Origin: Bosea sp. RAC05
GTDB taxonomy: Bacteria > Pseudomonadota > Alphaproteobacteria > Rhizobiales > Beijerinckiaceae
DNA: 64,000 nt
Assembly: GCF_001713455.1 (NCBI RefSeq)
Contig: NZ_CP016464.1
Location: 371,501 to 435,500, forward strand
Direction: 5' to 3'
Positions 17,805-26,695 of the stretch are shown piece after piece. The notes under the pieces were generated by a model. That model did no database searches and was not told the origin of the DNA. It saw only the letters and a program-made list of their open reading frames with translations. A program made the translations under genes and the position numbers. Within the stretch, counting starts at the first letter, position 1. Every line of letters begins with the position of its first letter.

Positions 17805-18829
17805 TGGACGGAACCGACAGCGGCGCGGGGCATTCCGCGGTTGAAGGCTTGGCTGCGCTCGACGACCGGGTCGTCCCCTTCACCGTGCCCGATCTGGACG
17901 TGCGCGGCCGCGTCGTGCGGCTGGGCGCCTCGATCGACACGATCCTCGCCCGGCACGGCTATCCGGAGCCCGTGGCGCGCGTGCTCGGCGAGGCGGCGGC
18001 GCTGACCGTGCTGCTCGGCACGGCGCTGAAGTTCGAGGGCCGTTTCCAGCTCCAGACCAAGAGCGACGGACCGATCTCGATGCTCGTGGTCGACTTCAAC
18101 GCGCCCGATGTCTACCGCGCCGTCGCCCATTTCGATGCGGAGCGGCTGGCGGAGGCGGAGGCTGCGGGCCGCCTCTCGACGGGCGAGCTTCTCGGCGAGG
18201 GTCACCTCGCCATGACGGTCGACCAGGGCTCGGCCACCACCCGCTACCAGGGCGTCGTGGCGCTGACGCGCCAGAGCCTCGAGGAGGCGGCGCACCAGTA
18301 TTTCCGCCAGTCGGAGCAGATCCCGAGCCGGGTGCGCCTCGGCGTCGGCTCGATCGTCACCGGCGAGGGCCGCCAGTGGCGGGCCGGCGGCCTGCTCGTG
18401 CAGTTCATGCCGCATTCGGTCGACCGCCTTCGGGCCGCCGACATCCACCCCGGGGATGCCCCGCAGGGCCACGAGATCCTGACCGCCCCGGACCCCGACG
18501 GCATCAGCGACGATGCCTGGGCCGAAGCGCGCTCGCTCGTCGAGACGGTCGAGGATCACGAACTGCTCGACCCGCTTCTGGAGAGCGAGCGCCTGCTCTA
18601 TCGCCTGTTCCACGAGCGCGGCGCCCGCGTCTTCGAGCCGGTTCTCGTCCATGAGGACTGCCGCTGCTCGCGCGAGCGGGTGCTCGGCATGCTCCGGGGC
18701 TTCGCCCCGGAAGACCGCGGCGCGATGGTCGCCGATGACGGGCAGCTCGCCGTGACCTGCGAATTCTGCTCGCGGCGCTATGTGTTCACGCCCGGCGAGG
18801 TCGAGGACGGCCTGTCCGCCGGGGCCTGA
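17804..18829 (+). CDS. hslO: Redox-regulated chaperone Hsp33
   Basis: Cytoplasmic holdase switched on by oxidation of a zinc-bound cysteine centre. The 341 residues start at the ATG at 17804, overlapping the argF stop. The N-terminal fold includes GEAAALTVLLGTALKFEGRF and QTKSDGPISMLVVD. The C-terminal zinc centre is complete: CRCSRERV (CxC) and CEFCSRRYVF (CxxC). The argD-argF-hslO order is common in Hyphomicrobiales. Confidence 0.93.
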   Translation: MDGTDSGAGHSAVEGLAALDDRVVPFTVPDLDVRGRVVRLGASIDTILARHGYPEPVARVLGEAAALTVLLGTALKFEGRFQLQTKSDGPISMLVVDFNAPDVYRAVAHFDAERLAEAEAAGRLSTGELLGEGHLAMTVDQGSATTRYQGVVALTRQSLEEAAHQYFRQSEQIPSRVRLGVGSIVTGEGRQWRAGGLLVQFMPHSVDRLRAADIHPGDAPQGHEILTAPDPDGISDDAWAEARSLVETVEDHELLDPLLESERLLYRLFHERGARVFEPVLVHEDCRCSRERVLGMLRGFAPEDRGAMVADDGQLAVTCEFCSRRYVFTPGEVEDGLSAGA

Positions 18830-18855
18830 CCGGCCGGCCGCAGGGAGCGGGACCG

Positions 18856-19575
18856 ATGACGCGCCCCATCACCACGATCGGCTTCGACGCCGACGACACG
18901 CTCTGGCAGAACGAACGCTTCTTCCGCCTGACCGAGGAGCGCTTCGTCGCCCTGCTCGGCGACCATGGCGCCGCCGCCGAGATCTCCGGGCGGCTGCTCG
19001 AGGCCGAGCGCCGCAACCTCGCCTTCTACGGCTTCGGCATCAAGGGCTTCGTGCTCTCGATGATCGAGACCGCGATCGAGATCACCGACGGCACCGTCCC
19101 GGCTGCCGTCATCGGCGAGATCCTCGCCGCCGGCCGCGAGATGGCGGCCCATCCGGTCGAGACCCTGCCGCAGGCGCGCGAGACGCTGGAACGGCTCGCC
19201 GCCAGCCACCACCTCGTCCTGATCACGAAGGGCGATCTCTTCGACCAGGAGCGCAAGCTGGCGCAGTCCGGTCTCGGCGAGCTGTTCCACGGCGTCGAGA
19301 TCGTCAGCGACAAGACGCCGGAGGTCTACCGCCGCATCTTCGAGCGCCATGGCGACGGCCCGCAGCGCGCGATGATGGTCGGCAATTCGCTGAAGTCGGA
19401 CGTTCTGCCGGCCCTTGCCGCCGGCGCCTGGGCCGTCCACATCCCGCACGAGCTCACCTGGGCGCTGGAGCATGCCGAGGAGCCGGTCGGTGTGCCGCGC
19501 TACCGGCGCCTCTCCCGTCTGTCGGCGCTCGACGAACTCGTCGGGCTGATCGAGGCGGACGCGGCGGCCGGGTAG
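18856..19575 (+). CDS. HAD-family hydrolase
   Basis: Soluble phosphatase-like protein of 239 residues. Motif I is GFDADDTLWQNE (about 9-20, with the DxDxT nucleophile), motif II LITKGDLFDQ (about 120), and motif IV MVGNSLKSDVLPA (about 174-186). The cap domain lies between motifs I and II. ATG at 18856, 26 bases after hslO on the same strand, so probably on the same transcript. Substrate unknown. Confidence 0.85.
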   Translation: MTRPITTIGFDADDTLWQNERFFRLTEERFVALLGDHGAAAEISGRLLEAERRNLAFYGFGIKGFVLSMIETAIEITDGTVPAAVIGEILAAGREMAAHPVETLPQARETLERLAASHHLVLITKGDLFDQERKLAQSGLGELFHGVEIVSDKTPEVYRRIFERHGDGPQRAMMVGNSLKSDVLPALAAGAWAVHIPHELTWALEHAEEPVGVPRYRRLSRLSALDELVGLIEADAAAG

Positions 19576-19593
19576 GTCGCCGCCGGGCGTGCC

Positions 19594-20769
19594 CTATCCC
19601 CGGCACTCCGCCATCAGCTTGCGCATGAAGGCCTCGCCCGCGGCGAACTGCTCCAGCGAGATGTACTCGTCGGGCTGATGCGCCTGGTCGATCGAGCCGG
19701 GACCGCAGACGATGGTCGGCAGCCCCGCGCGCTGGAAATGCCCGGCCTCTGTCGCATAGGCGACCGCGATGGTGCGGTTGCGGCCGGCGAGCCGCATCAC
19801 CAGCGTCTCGGCCTCCGAACCCGGATCGGGCGCCAGGCCGGGAACGTCCGAGCTCATCACCGTCTCGATGGCAGCCGAAGGCGCCGTCTTGCGCATCCGG
19901 GCGAGAACCTCCTGCGACAGCGCCGCGAAGCGCGCCGGCACGTCCTGCGGATCGGAGCCCGGCAGCGTCCGCACCTCCCAGGAGAGGTCGCAGCGATCGG
20001 CCAGGATGTTGCGGGCGATGCCGCCATGGAACTTGCCGACATGGACGGTGTCGTAGGGCGGGTCGAAGCGCCCGCTGCCGTCGGGGTTGGCCTCCAGCTC
20101 GTCGGCCATCGCCACGAGCCCGGCCGTGAGCCGGATGCCGCCATGCACGGCGCTCGCCCCCAGATGCGGTTTGGAGGAATGCGCGGCGACGCCGGTGATC
20201 GTCGTGAAGAAGGTGCGGATGCCCTTATGCGCGTCGGCGAGTTCGAGCGAGGTCGGCTCGCCGACGATCACGGCGCGGGGCCTGGGCAGGTCGATGCCCA
20301 TCCGGGCGATGCCGTCGACGACGCCGAGGCAGGTGACCTCCTCGTCATAGGAGAAGAACAGGTGGATCGGCGTCTTGAGATCGGCTGCCAGGAAATCCGG
20401 CACCAGTGCGAGGGCCAGCGCGATGAAGCCCTTCATGTCGACCGCGCCGCGGCCATAGGCCTTGCCATCCTCGATGTGCAGCGTGAACGGGTCGCGGCTC
20501 CAGGCCTGGCCCTCGACCGGCACGACATCGGTATGCCCCGACAGCAGCACGCCGCCCCGGTCCTGGGGGCCGATCGTGGCAAACAGCGCCGCCTTGTCGC
20601 CGGTGGCGTTCGGGATGCGGATCGAGGAGACGCCCCAGCCCGCGAGATAGGCCTCGACGAAGGCGATCAGCTCCAGGTTGGATTTGTGGCTCACCGTGTC
20701 GAAGGCGACGAGCCGGGCGAGCATGTCCAGCGGCGCGATGCGCTGGCCCGTGGAGGAGGACAGGGTCAA
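19594..20769 (-). CDS. argE: Acetylornithine deacetylase
   Basis: Zinc-dependent M20 peptidase-family enzyme that removes acetate from N-acetylornithine. The 391 residues show LSGHTDVVPVEGQAWSRDPF (metal His), GRGAVDMKGFIALAL (bridging Asp), SYDEEVTCLGVVDG (catalytic Glu) and VCGPGSIDQAHQPDEY near the C-terminus. Its start overlaps the stop of apaG by four bases. It is convergent with the HAD gene and close to argDF, so the arginine genes lie in two opposed units. Confidence 0.9.
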   Translation of the reverse strand: MTLSSSTGQRIAPLDMLARLVAFDTVSHKSNLELIAFVEAYLAGWGVSSIRIPNATGDKAALFATIGPQDRGGVLLSGHTDVVPVEGQAWSRDPFTLHIEDGKAYGRGAVDMKGFIALALALVPDFLAADLKTPIHLFFSYDEEVTCLGVVDGIARMGIDLPRPRAVIVGEPTSLELADAHKGIRTFFTTITGVAAHSSKPHLGASAVHGGIRLTAGLVAMADELEANPDGSGRFDPPYDTVHVGKFHGGIARNILADRCDLSWEVRTLPGSDPQDVPARFAALSQEVLARMRKTAPSAAIETVMSSDVPGLAPDPGSEAETLVMRLAGRNRTIAVAYATEAGHFQRAGLPTIVCGPGSIDQAHQPDEYISLEQFAAGEAFMRKLMAECRG

Positions 20770-21158
20770 TGCAGGACCTTCTTCACATAAGGGGAATCGA
20801 GCGGAAACAGCGGCACCGCGACATCGAAGATCGTGCCGTCCTCCGCCAGCATGGCATAGAAGCCGCGCATCGAGCCGTCCGGGGTCATCAGCGGACAGCC
20901 GGAGGTGTAGCTGTAGCTCTCGCCCGGCCGCAGCACCGGCTGCTGCCCGACGACGCCTTCGCCGCGGACCTCATGGACCTCGCCGCGCCCGTCGGTGATG
21001 AACCAGTGCCGGCTCATCAGCTGCACCGTCCGCACCGAGAGATTGAGGATCTCGATGGTATAGGCCCAGAAATAGCGGCCCTGCGCCGGAGAGGATTCAC
21101 CCTCCATGAAGCTCGGCACGGCGGTCACCCGCACGCCCTGCGTCTCAGCCTGATACAT
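20766..21158 (-). CDS. apaG: ApaG domain protein
   Basis: Small fibronectin-III-like protein of 130 residues, as usual for ApaG. Visible: SPAQGRYFWAYTIEILNLS, RTVQLMSRHWFITDGRGE, GEGVVGQQPVLRPGESYSYTSG and MRGFYAMLAEDG. Links to Co2+/Mg2+ resistance and Ap4A metabolism are reported in enterobacteria, but the molecular role is uncertain. It precedes and overlaps argE. Confidence 0.92.
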   Translation of the reverse strand: MYQAETQGVRVTAVPSFMEGESSPAQGRYFWAYTIEILNLSVRTVQLMSRHWFITDGRGEVHEVRGEGVVGQQPVLRPGESYSYTSGCPLMTPDGSMRGFYAMLAEDGTIFDVAVPLFPLDSPYVKKVLH

Positions 21159-21354
21159 CGCGACGGCTCCGTCCTGATGCGCCCGGCCCGGCGGGCCGCA
21201 GACTTGTTAGCGACGCCGGGGCGCAAGGGTCAATGCCGGAGCCCGCCATTCTCGCGTGGACAACCTGCGCCACCGCCGCCTCGCCGCGGCGTCTGCGCTT
21301 GGCCTTGGCACGCGACTTCGCTAGGCGTGACCGATTGTCCTTCCGGGATTTCGC

Positions 21355-22443
21355 ATGCTGAACGTCCTCCCCGGCATCCAGCCCGACCACTGCATCCGCG
21401 CCTTCGTCGAGGCCGGGGCGATCCGCCTCGCCCATCCGCCGGCCGAGGGCCAGATCCAGCCCGCCAGCCTCGACCTGCGCCTGGGCGAGAAGGCCTATCG
21501 CGTCCGTGCGAGCTTCCTTCCCGGTCCCGACCGCACGGTCCGGCGCCGGCTGGATGATCTCGCCCTGCACGAGATCGACCTGACCCGCGGCGCGGTTCTG
21601 GAGACCGGCTGCGTCTACATCGCCGAGCTGATGGAGGGGCTGAAGCTCCCGGCCGGCCTGCGCGCTGCGGCCAATCCCAAGAGCTCGACCGGCCGGCTCG
21701 ACGTCTTCACCCGCATCATCACCGATTGCGCCCGCGAATTCGATCTGGTCGAAGACGGCTACGAGGGGCCGCTCTTCATCGAGATCTCGCCGCGCACCTT
21801 CCCGGTGCTGGTGCGCTCGGGCTCGCGTCTCTCGCAGATCCGCTTCCGCGCCGGTGAGACCAGGCTCGATGACAGGGCGCTGGGCGAACTGCACAGGGCT
21901 GAGACCCTGGTCACGGCGGCCGAGCCCTCCTTCCAGGGCGGTGTCGCCGTCAGCGTCGATCTGTCCGGCTTCGACGGGCTGATCGGCTATCGCGGCAAGC
22001 ACCACACCGCGCTGATCGACGTCGACCGCGTCGGCGCCTACCGCGCCTCGGAGTTCTGGGAGCCGATCCCGAGCGACGGCTCGCGCGCGCTCATCCTCGA
22101 TCCCGGCCAGTTCTACATCCTCGCCTCCAAGGAGGCGGTCCATGTCCCGCCGGACTATGCCGCGGAGATGACGCCTTTTGACGCGCTCGTCGGCGAGTTT
22201 CGCGTGCATTACGCCGGCTTCTTCGATCCTGGTTTCGGCCATAGCGGCGCCGGCGGCCAGGGTGCGCGCGCCGTGCTCGAGGTGCGCTCGCGCGACGTGC
22301 CCTTCATCATCGAGGACGGCCAGATCGTCGGCCGGCTGGTCTATGAGGCGATGGCGAGCCGCCCCGCCGCGCTCTATGGCGCCGGGCTGAAGTCGAACTA
22401 TCAGGGCCAGGCCCTGAAGCTCTCCAAGCATTTCCACGACTGA
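21355..22443 (+). CDS. dcd: 2'-Deoxycytidine 5'-triphosphate deaminase (long form)
   Basis: Deaminates dCTP to dUTP, feeding dTMP synthesis. At 362 residues it is about twice the length of E. coli Dcd, as in other Hyphomicrobiales where two dUTPase-like halves are fused. The first half has IQPASLDLRLGEKAYRVRA and AAANPKSSTGRLDVFTRIIT. The second half has the related blocks GFDGLIGYRGKHHTALIDVD and HYAGFFDPGFGHSGAGGQGA. It is divergent from apaG-argE across a 196-base gap. Confidence 0.9.
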   Translation: MLNVLPGIQPDHCIRAFVEAGAIRLAHPPAEGQIQPASLDLRLGEKAYRVRASFLPGPDRTVRRRLDDLALHEIDLTRGAVLETGCVYIAELMEGLKLPAGLRAAANPKSSTGRLDVFTRIITDCAREFDLVEDGYEGPLFIEISPRTFPVLVRSGSRLSQIRFRAGETRLDDRALGELHRAETLVTAAEPSFQGGVAVSVDLSGFDGLIGYRGKHHTALIDVDRVGAYRASEFWEPIPSDGSRALILDPGQFYILASKEAVHVPPDYAAEMTPFDALVGEFRVHYAGFFDPGFGHSGAGGQGARAVLEVRSRDVPFIIEDGQIVGRLVYEAMASRPAALYGAGLKSNYQGQALKLSKHFHD

Positions 22444-22554
22444 GCCCGGCACCGCGCATCGCGCGGCGCCGCCCGCGATTCCCGGATGACACCCGCCGCA
22501 GCAGGCGCTATGAACGTCCTGCTTCGCGCCGCCTCACGGGCCGCTGCGACGCAT

Positions 22555-22629
22555 GCGGGCGTAGTTCAGTGGTAGAACGTCAGCTTCCCAAGCTGAATGT
22601 CGTCGGTTCGATCCCGATCGCCCGCTCCA
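22555..22629 (+). tRNA. tRNA-Gly (anticodon CCC)
   Basis: The acceptor stem GCGGGCG (22555-22561) pairs with CGCCCGC (22619-22625). The D-arm carries AGTGGTAGA. The anticodon stem TCAGC/GCTGA encloses TTCCCAA with anticodon CCC at 22587-22589. The T-arm contains GGTTCGATCC. The discriminator T is followed by an encoded CCA (22627-22629). Confidence 0.95.
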
Positions 22630-22699
22630 ATCCCCCTTCATGTTCGGCTCGACCTTTCCCTCACAACTCCGCGGAAGGTTTTGGCGTGCCCTGCGCATG

Positions 22700-22724
22700 A
22701 AAAAACCTCCGGGGCGCGGACCCC
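22700..22724 (-). terminator. Terminator of the soxBDAG operon (copy A of a duplicated terminator)
   Basis: Read on the minus strand, the stem is CCTTCGGGG / CCCCGGAGG with a six-base loop and a T6 run. It contains one U-G pair where copy B (41793-41817) has C-G. It lies within a 68-bp sequence shared with the stress cluster at 41.8 kb. Confidence 0.85.
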
Positions 22725-22767
22725 GAAGGCTGTGGTTCGGTCGGGCGCGAGGCTCAGACCAGCGGCG
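22700..22767. repeat. 68-bp duplicated sequence, copy A
   Basis: Matches 41793-41860 at 67 of 68 positions, in the same orientation. It holds an intrinsic terminator and about 40 bases on its gene-proximal side. Here the whole copy is noncoding, starting 15 bases after the soxG stop. At the other site the proximal end codes for the last residues of the stress protein. Confidence 0.9.
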
Positions 22768-22782
22768 TGCGACGCGATGCGC

Positions 22783-23406
22783 TCAACCTCGGCCGGTCGT
22801 CTGGATCTGGCAGCCGAACTCGGCAGCCGAGGCAGAGAACCAGGACCAGAAGCTGCCTGCCATGCTGCGCGGGACCATGATCTCGAACACCGCTCCATCG
22901 GGGCCGTCTTCGATCCGCCAGAGTTGCACGCCGATATAGGCGATGCTGGACAGCGCTGTCATTCCCACCGGGAAGGTGGCGGGATGCAGGTCGAGCATGC
23001 AGCCCTTGGCCAGCGCCTTGCGGACCATCGCTCCTGACAAGCGCAGGACCGCGCGGCCGTGGCTTTGCTCGGCGACGGCGGAAAGGCCCGACAATGCCGC
23101 CAGGTCTTCCGTGAAGCGGGCATGGGAGGCGGCGACCAGCAGCCATTGGCGGGGGCCGGACCAGAGCAGGCTGTGCGTCTCCGACATCGCCGCGCTGGGC
23201 GTGCTAGGCAGGTCAAGTCCGAACCGGGCCTTGATGGCCTCGGCCAGCGCAGTCGTATCGTGCTCGCCGGTAATGAGGCTGGCTATGCCGAGGTTTTCGC
23301 GCGCGGTCACGGTCACTCCGTTCGCCGCCTCTGCGCCTAGATGCCCCTCCGCGAGGATGCCGTGCCAAGCGCTGGCGGGTCGCCATGTCGTCGCAAGCTC
23401 AGCCAT
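22783..23406 (-). CDS. soxG: Sarcosine oxidase, gamma subunit
   Basis: Smallest folate-side partner of heterotetrameric sarcosine oxidase, 207 residues, GcvT-like fold. Visible: WHGILAEGHLGAEAANGVTV, ARENLGIASLITG, LLWSGPRQWLLVAA (about 82-95) and VLRLSGAMVRKALAKGCMLD. The ATG at 23406 overlaps the end of soxA by eight bases. It is last in soxB-soxD-soxA-soxG and is followed by the duplicated terminator. Confidence 0.9.
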   Translation of the reverse strand: MAELATTWRPASAWHGILAEGHLGAEAANGVTVTARENLGIASLITGEHDTTALAEAIKARFGLDLPSTPSAAMSETHSLLWSGPRQWLLVAASHARFTEDLAALSGLSAVAEQSHGRAVLRLSGAMVRKALAKGCMLDLHPATFPVGMTALSSIAYIGVQLWRIEDGPDGAVFEIMVPRSMAGSFWSWFSASAAEFGCQIQTTGRG

Positions 23407-26404
23407 GGAGGCGCGTCCCTTCCACATCGACGAAGCAGGCCGTGCAGATTTCGACCTCGATATCGCCGTCCCGCACCGGATCGACGGCGCGGATGCGCTC
23501 GCCGATGCGCTTCGGCCCGTTCCGAAGCAGGCCGAGTCCGATCCAGTGCCCGAGCACCGGCGAATACGCGACCGAGGTCATGTAGCCCTCGTCGTTCTCC
23601 ATCGTCGCAGGCTTGCCGACACCGATGAAGTGCGCGCCGGCACGGAGGCGCTGGCTTGCGTCGACCGGCCTGAAGCCGATGAACATCGGTCGATCGGGCT
23701 CGACCAGCGCTGCGCGCTGGGCCATCAGGCGGCCCAGATAATCCTTCTTCGAGGACATCATCTTGCCGAGCCCGAGATCGCGCGCCGTGGTCTGGCCGCT
23801 CAGTTCGTTGCCGGCGACATGGCCCTTCTCGATCCGCATCACCCCGAGCGCCTCGGTGCCATAGGGCGTGATGCCATGGTCGGCGCCAGCCGCCATCAGG
23901 GCTTCCATCATGGCCACGCCATAACCGGCGGGAACGGCGAGTTCATAGGCGAGTTCGCCCGAAAACGAGATCCGGAACAGCCGTGCCGGAATTCCGCCAC
24001 CGACGGTCACCGCCCGTGCCGCCAGATAGGGGAAGGCCTCGTTGCAGATGTCGTGCTCGGTATCGACGACGCCCTGCAGCACCGCCCGTGCCTTGGGCCC
24101 CGCGATCGCCGCCTGGGCCCACTGCTCGGAGACCGACACCAGGCGGACGTCGAGTTCGGGCCACAGCACCTGATGGCAGAATTCGAGATGCTGCATCACC
24201 TTGCCGGCATTGGCGGTGGTGGTGGTCATGAGGAAATGGGTCTCGGCCAGGCGCGAGGTCGTGCCGTCATCCATCACGAAGCCGTCTTCGCGCAGCATCA
24301 GCCCGTAGCGGGCTTTGCCGACCGGCAGGGCCCTGAAGCCGTTGCAGTAGACCCGCTCGAGGAAGTCGACGGCATCCGCACCCTGGATGTCGATCTTGCC
24401 GAGCGTGGAGACGTCGCAGATCCCCACCCCGTTGCGAACCGCAAGCACCTCGCGGTTGACGCTGGTCAGCCAGTCGGTCTCGCCGGGCCGGGGATAATAC
24501 TGTGCCCGCATCCAGGCGCCGGCTTCAATGAAGACCGCACCCTGATTCTGCGACCAGGAATGGGTCGGACTCAGCCGGGTCGGCCGGAAGTCGCGGCCGC
24601 GATGGTGGCCGGCAAGCGCCCCGATCGCGACGGGCGTGTAGGGCGGGCGGAAAATCGTGGTGCCGGTCTGCGGGATCGTCTGGCCGGTCTGCTCGGCCAT
24701 GATGGCGAGGCCGGCGATGTTCGACGTCTTGCCCTGGTCCGTCGCCATGCCCAGCGTGGTGTAGCGCTTGAGATGCTCGACGGGCTTGAAGCCTTCACGG
24801 GCGGCCAGTTCGATATCGGCATCGGTCACGTCGTTCTGGAAATCGACGAAGGCCTTGCCCGCGACAAGTCGGCCCCGGCCGCCCTTGACCCGCCACACGG
24901 GCGCGATCGCCAGTCCCTCCGGATCGGTGCTGGGAGACGCCGGCTCCGCGGCGCTGTCGAAGCCACTGTCGGCAGCGGCCTCGCGGCCCAATCTCATGCC
25001 GTCTGCCAGGGCATCGGCGAGCGAGAACCGCCCCGCCGCGCTGCCGGCGACACTCAGCCCGACGGGCATCGCGCCTGGCACGAAAGCGTGGATTGCGTCG
25101 TTCCACACCGGCCGTGTGTTCTGGTGGGAGGTCAGGTGCAGCGTCGGGTTCCAGCCGTTCGAGACGGCGAGCAGGTCGCAGGCGAGCTTGTGCTCGCGCT
25201 GGGAGGCATCACGGATCGCGATCTCGGTCAGCGCCCGCCCACCCGATGCGGCGCAGACGACGCTGCCGGCGAACACCCGGGCGCCGATTTGCGCGGCCAG
25301 CGCCATCAACCCGGCATCCAGCTCGGCGCGGGGATCGACGATCGCCGCGACGCGCGCGCCGGCGGCCGCCAGGTCGCGCGCCGTCGTCCAGCCATCGTCG
25401 CCTGCGGTGAAGACGACCGCCTCGCGCCCCGGCAGCACACCGTAGCGATTGAGATAGCTCCTCACGGCGCCGGCCAGCATGACGCCTGGCGTATCGTTGC
25501 CGGCAAAGACGATCGGCCGCTCGATTGCGCCCGCCGCCAGCACGGCGCGGCGCGCCGTGATGCGCCAGCTGCGCTGCCTTGGCTGATGCGGCGGTGGCAC
25601 CGCCAAATGATCCGTGACGCGCTCGACCACGCCGTAGACGCCATGGTCGTAGACGCCGAAGACCGTGCTGCGCGGCATGATCGTGACGTCCGGCAGGCTC
25701 GCAAGCTCTGCCAGCGCGGCGCTCAGCCACTCCGTGGCGGACCGGCCGTCGATCTCGCGCCGCTCCGCCAGCAGCCGGCCGCCGAACTGGCTGTCCTCGT
25801 CGCAGATGATGACGCGGGCGCCACTGCGACCAGCCTCCAGGGCCGCAGCGATGCCCGCCGGCCCGCCGCCGATGACCAGGACATCGCAGAAGGCGAAGGC
25901 CTTTTCGTAATGGTCGGGATCTTCTAGCCCGGCGGCCCGGCCGAGACCGGCGGCGCGGCGGATCAGCGGCTCGTAGAGCTTCTCCCAGAAGGAGGCCGGC
26001 CACATGAAGGTCTTGTAGTAGAAACCCGCCTGAAGCGCCGGACCCAAGAGCGAATTCACCGAGAGCAGGTCGAAGGCGAGCGAGGGCCAGCGGTTCTGGC
26101 TGCTGGCTTCGAGACCCTCGAACAGCTCGGTGACGGTCGCGCGCGTGTTGGGTTCGCGCCGCGCGCCCGATCTCAGTTCGACCAGCGCGTTGGGCTCCTC
26201 GGGGCCAGCCGAGAGGATGCCGCGCGGACGGTGATATTTGAACGACCGGCCGACAAGCCTGACGCCGTTGGCCAGCAGCGCTGAGGCCAGCGTATCGCCC
26301 TCGAAGCCCTGATGGCTGCGGCCGTCGAAGTGGAACGAGAGAGGGCGGTTACGATCGATCAGGCCGCCCTGATCGCGGCGGAAGGGTTGGGTCGAGGCGC
26401 TCAT
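23399..26404 (-). CDS. soxA: Sarcosine oxidase, alpha subunit
   Basis: Large subunit (1001 residues) of the cytoplasmic enzyme that oxidises sarcosine to glycine and passes the methyl group to tetrahydrofolate, making H2O2. Domains in order: a ferredoxin-like N-terminal region (about 20-100, GDTLASALLANGV and FKYHRPRGILSAGPEEPNAL), an NAD/FAD-binding domain starting [18 protein letters not shown] (about 175-192), a linker with AIERPIVFAGNDTPGVMLAG, and a C-terminal aminomethyltransferase (GcvT-like) folate domain with CDVSTLGKIDIQGADAVDF and GTEALGVMRIEKGH. The ATG at 26404 overlaps the soxD stop. The frame is open for 84 codons upstream, but that overlaps soxD and is not family-like. Confidence 0.95.
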   Translation of the reverse strand: MSASTQPFRRDQGGLIDRNRPLSFHFDGRSHQGFEGDTLASALLANGVRLVGRSFKYHRPRGILSAGPEEPNALVELRSGARREPNTRATVTELFEGLEASSQNRWPSLAFDLLSVNSLLGPALQAGFYYKTFMWPASFWEKLYEPLIRRAAGLGRAAGLEDPDHYEKAFAFCDVLVIGGGPAGIAAALEAGRSGARVIICDEDSQFGGRLLAERREIDGRSATEWLSAALAELASLPDVTIMPRSTVFGVYDHGVYGVVERVTDHLAVPPPHQPRQRSWRITARRAVLAAGAIERPIVFAGNDTPGVMLAGAVRSYLNRYGVLPGREAVVFTAGDDGWTTARDLAAAGARVAAIVDPRAELDAGLMALAAQIGARVFAGSVVCAASGGRALTEIAIRDASQREHKLACDLLAVSNGWNPTLHLTSHQNTRPVWNDAIHAFVPGAMPVGLSVAGSAAGRFSLADALADGMRLGREAAADSGFDSAAEPASPSTDPEGLAIAPVWRVKGGRGRLVAGKAFVDFQNDVTDADIELAAREGFKPVEHLKRYTTLGMATDQGKTSNIAGLAIMAEQTGQTIPQTGTTIFRPPYTPVAIGALAGHHRGRDFRPTRLSPTHSWSQNQGAVFIEAGAWMRAQYYPRPGETDWLTSVNREVLAVRNGVGICDVSTLGKIDIQGADAVDFLERVYCNGFRALPVGKARYGLMLREDGFVMDDGTTSRLAETHFLMTTTTANAGKVMQHLEFCHQVLWPELDVRLVSVSEQWAQAAIAGPKARAVLQGVVDTEHDICNEAFPYLAARAVTVGGGIPARLFRISFSGELAYELAVPAGYGVAMMEALMAAGADHGITPYGTEALGVMRIEKGHVAGNELSGQTTARDLGLGKMMSSKKDYLGRLMAQRAALVEPDRPMFIGFRPVDASQRLRAGAHFIGVGKPATMENDEGYMTSVAYSPVLGHWIGLGLLRNGPKRIGERIRAVDPVRDGDIEVEICTACFVDVEGTRLHG

Positions 26405-26676
26405 GCGGGCGCTCCCGCTCTGGCTTGCGCCATCGTCTCGACGGCGGCGATGGCATGCGTGCGCGTGTCGCGCGTCACCACCAGCCAGGCATGGCAGCCG
26501 GCACCGTGATACCAGAGCTCGCGATGAGAGCCGGCAGGGTTGTCGCGCTGGTGGACATAATCGGCCATGGCGGACTCGGTCGCGTCCATCCCGTTGGGAC
26601 GCTGCGGCGTGGCGTCGCCGAGATAGGAAAATTCCTGGACGTCGCGGGGGCCGCAATGGGGGCAGGCGATGCGCAT
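26401..26676 (-). CDS. soxD: Sarcosine oxidase, delta subunit
   Basis: Zinc-binding small subunit of 91 residues. The zinc ligands seen in characterised enzymes are present as C5, C8 (CPHCGPRD), H57 and C61 (WYHGAGCHAW). It lies between soxB and soxA, 19 bases after soxB and overlapping soxA by four bases. Confidence 0.93.
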   Translation of the reverse strand: MRIACPHCGPRDVQEFSYLGDATPQRPNGMDATESAMADYVHQRDNPAGSHRELWYHGAGCHAWLVVTRDTRTHAIAAVETMAQARAGAPA

Positions 26677-26695
26677 GGGTCTGACTTTCGCCCCG

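Noticed and set aside
22700..22767. Insertion-sequence end or attachment site
   Set aside because: The duplicated 68 bp has no terminal inverted repeats or flanking direct repeat that I can see, and no transposase is nearby; the terminator explanation is simpler.
22943..25927. 994-codon open frame on the plus strand
   Set aside because: It lies wholly opposite soxG-soxA, which have clear family motifs. Long antisense frames are common at this GC content.
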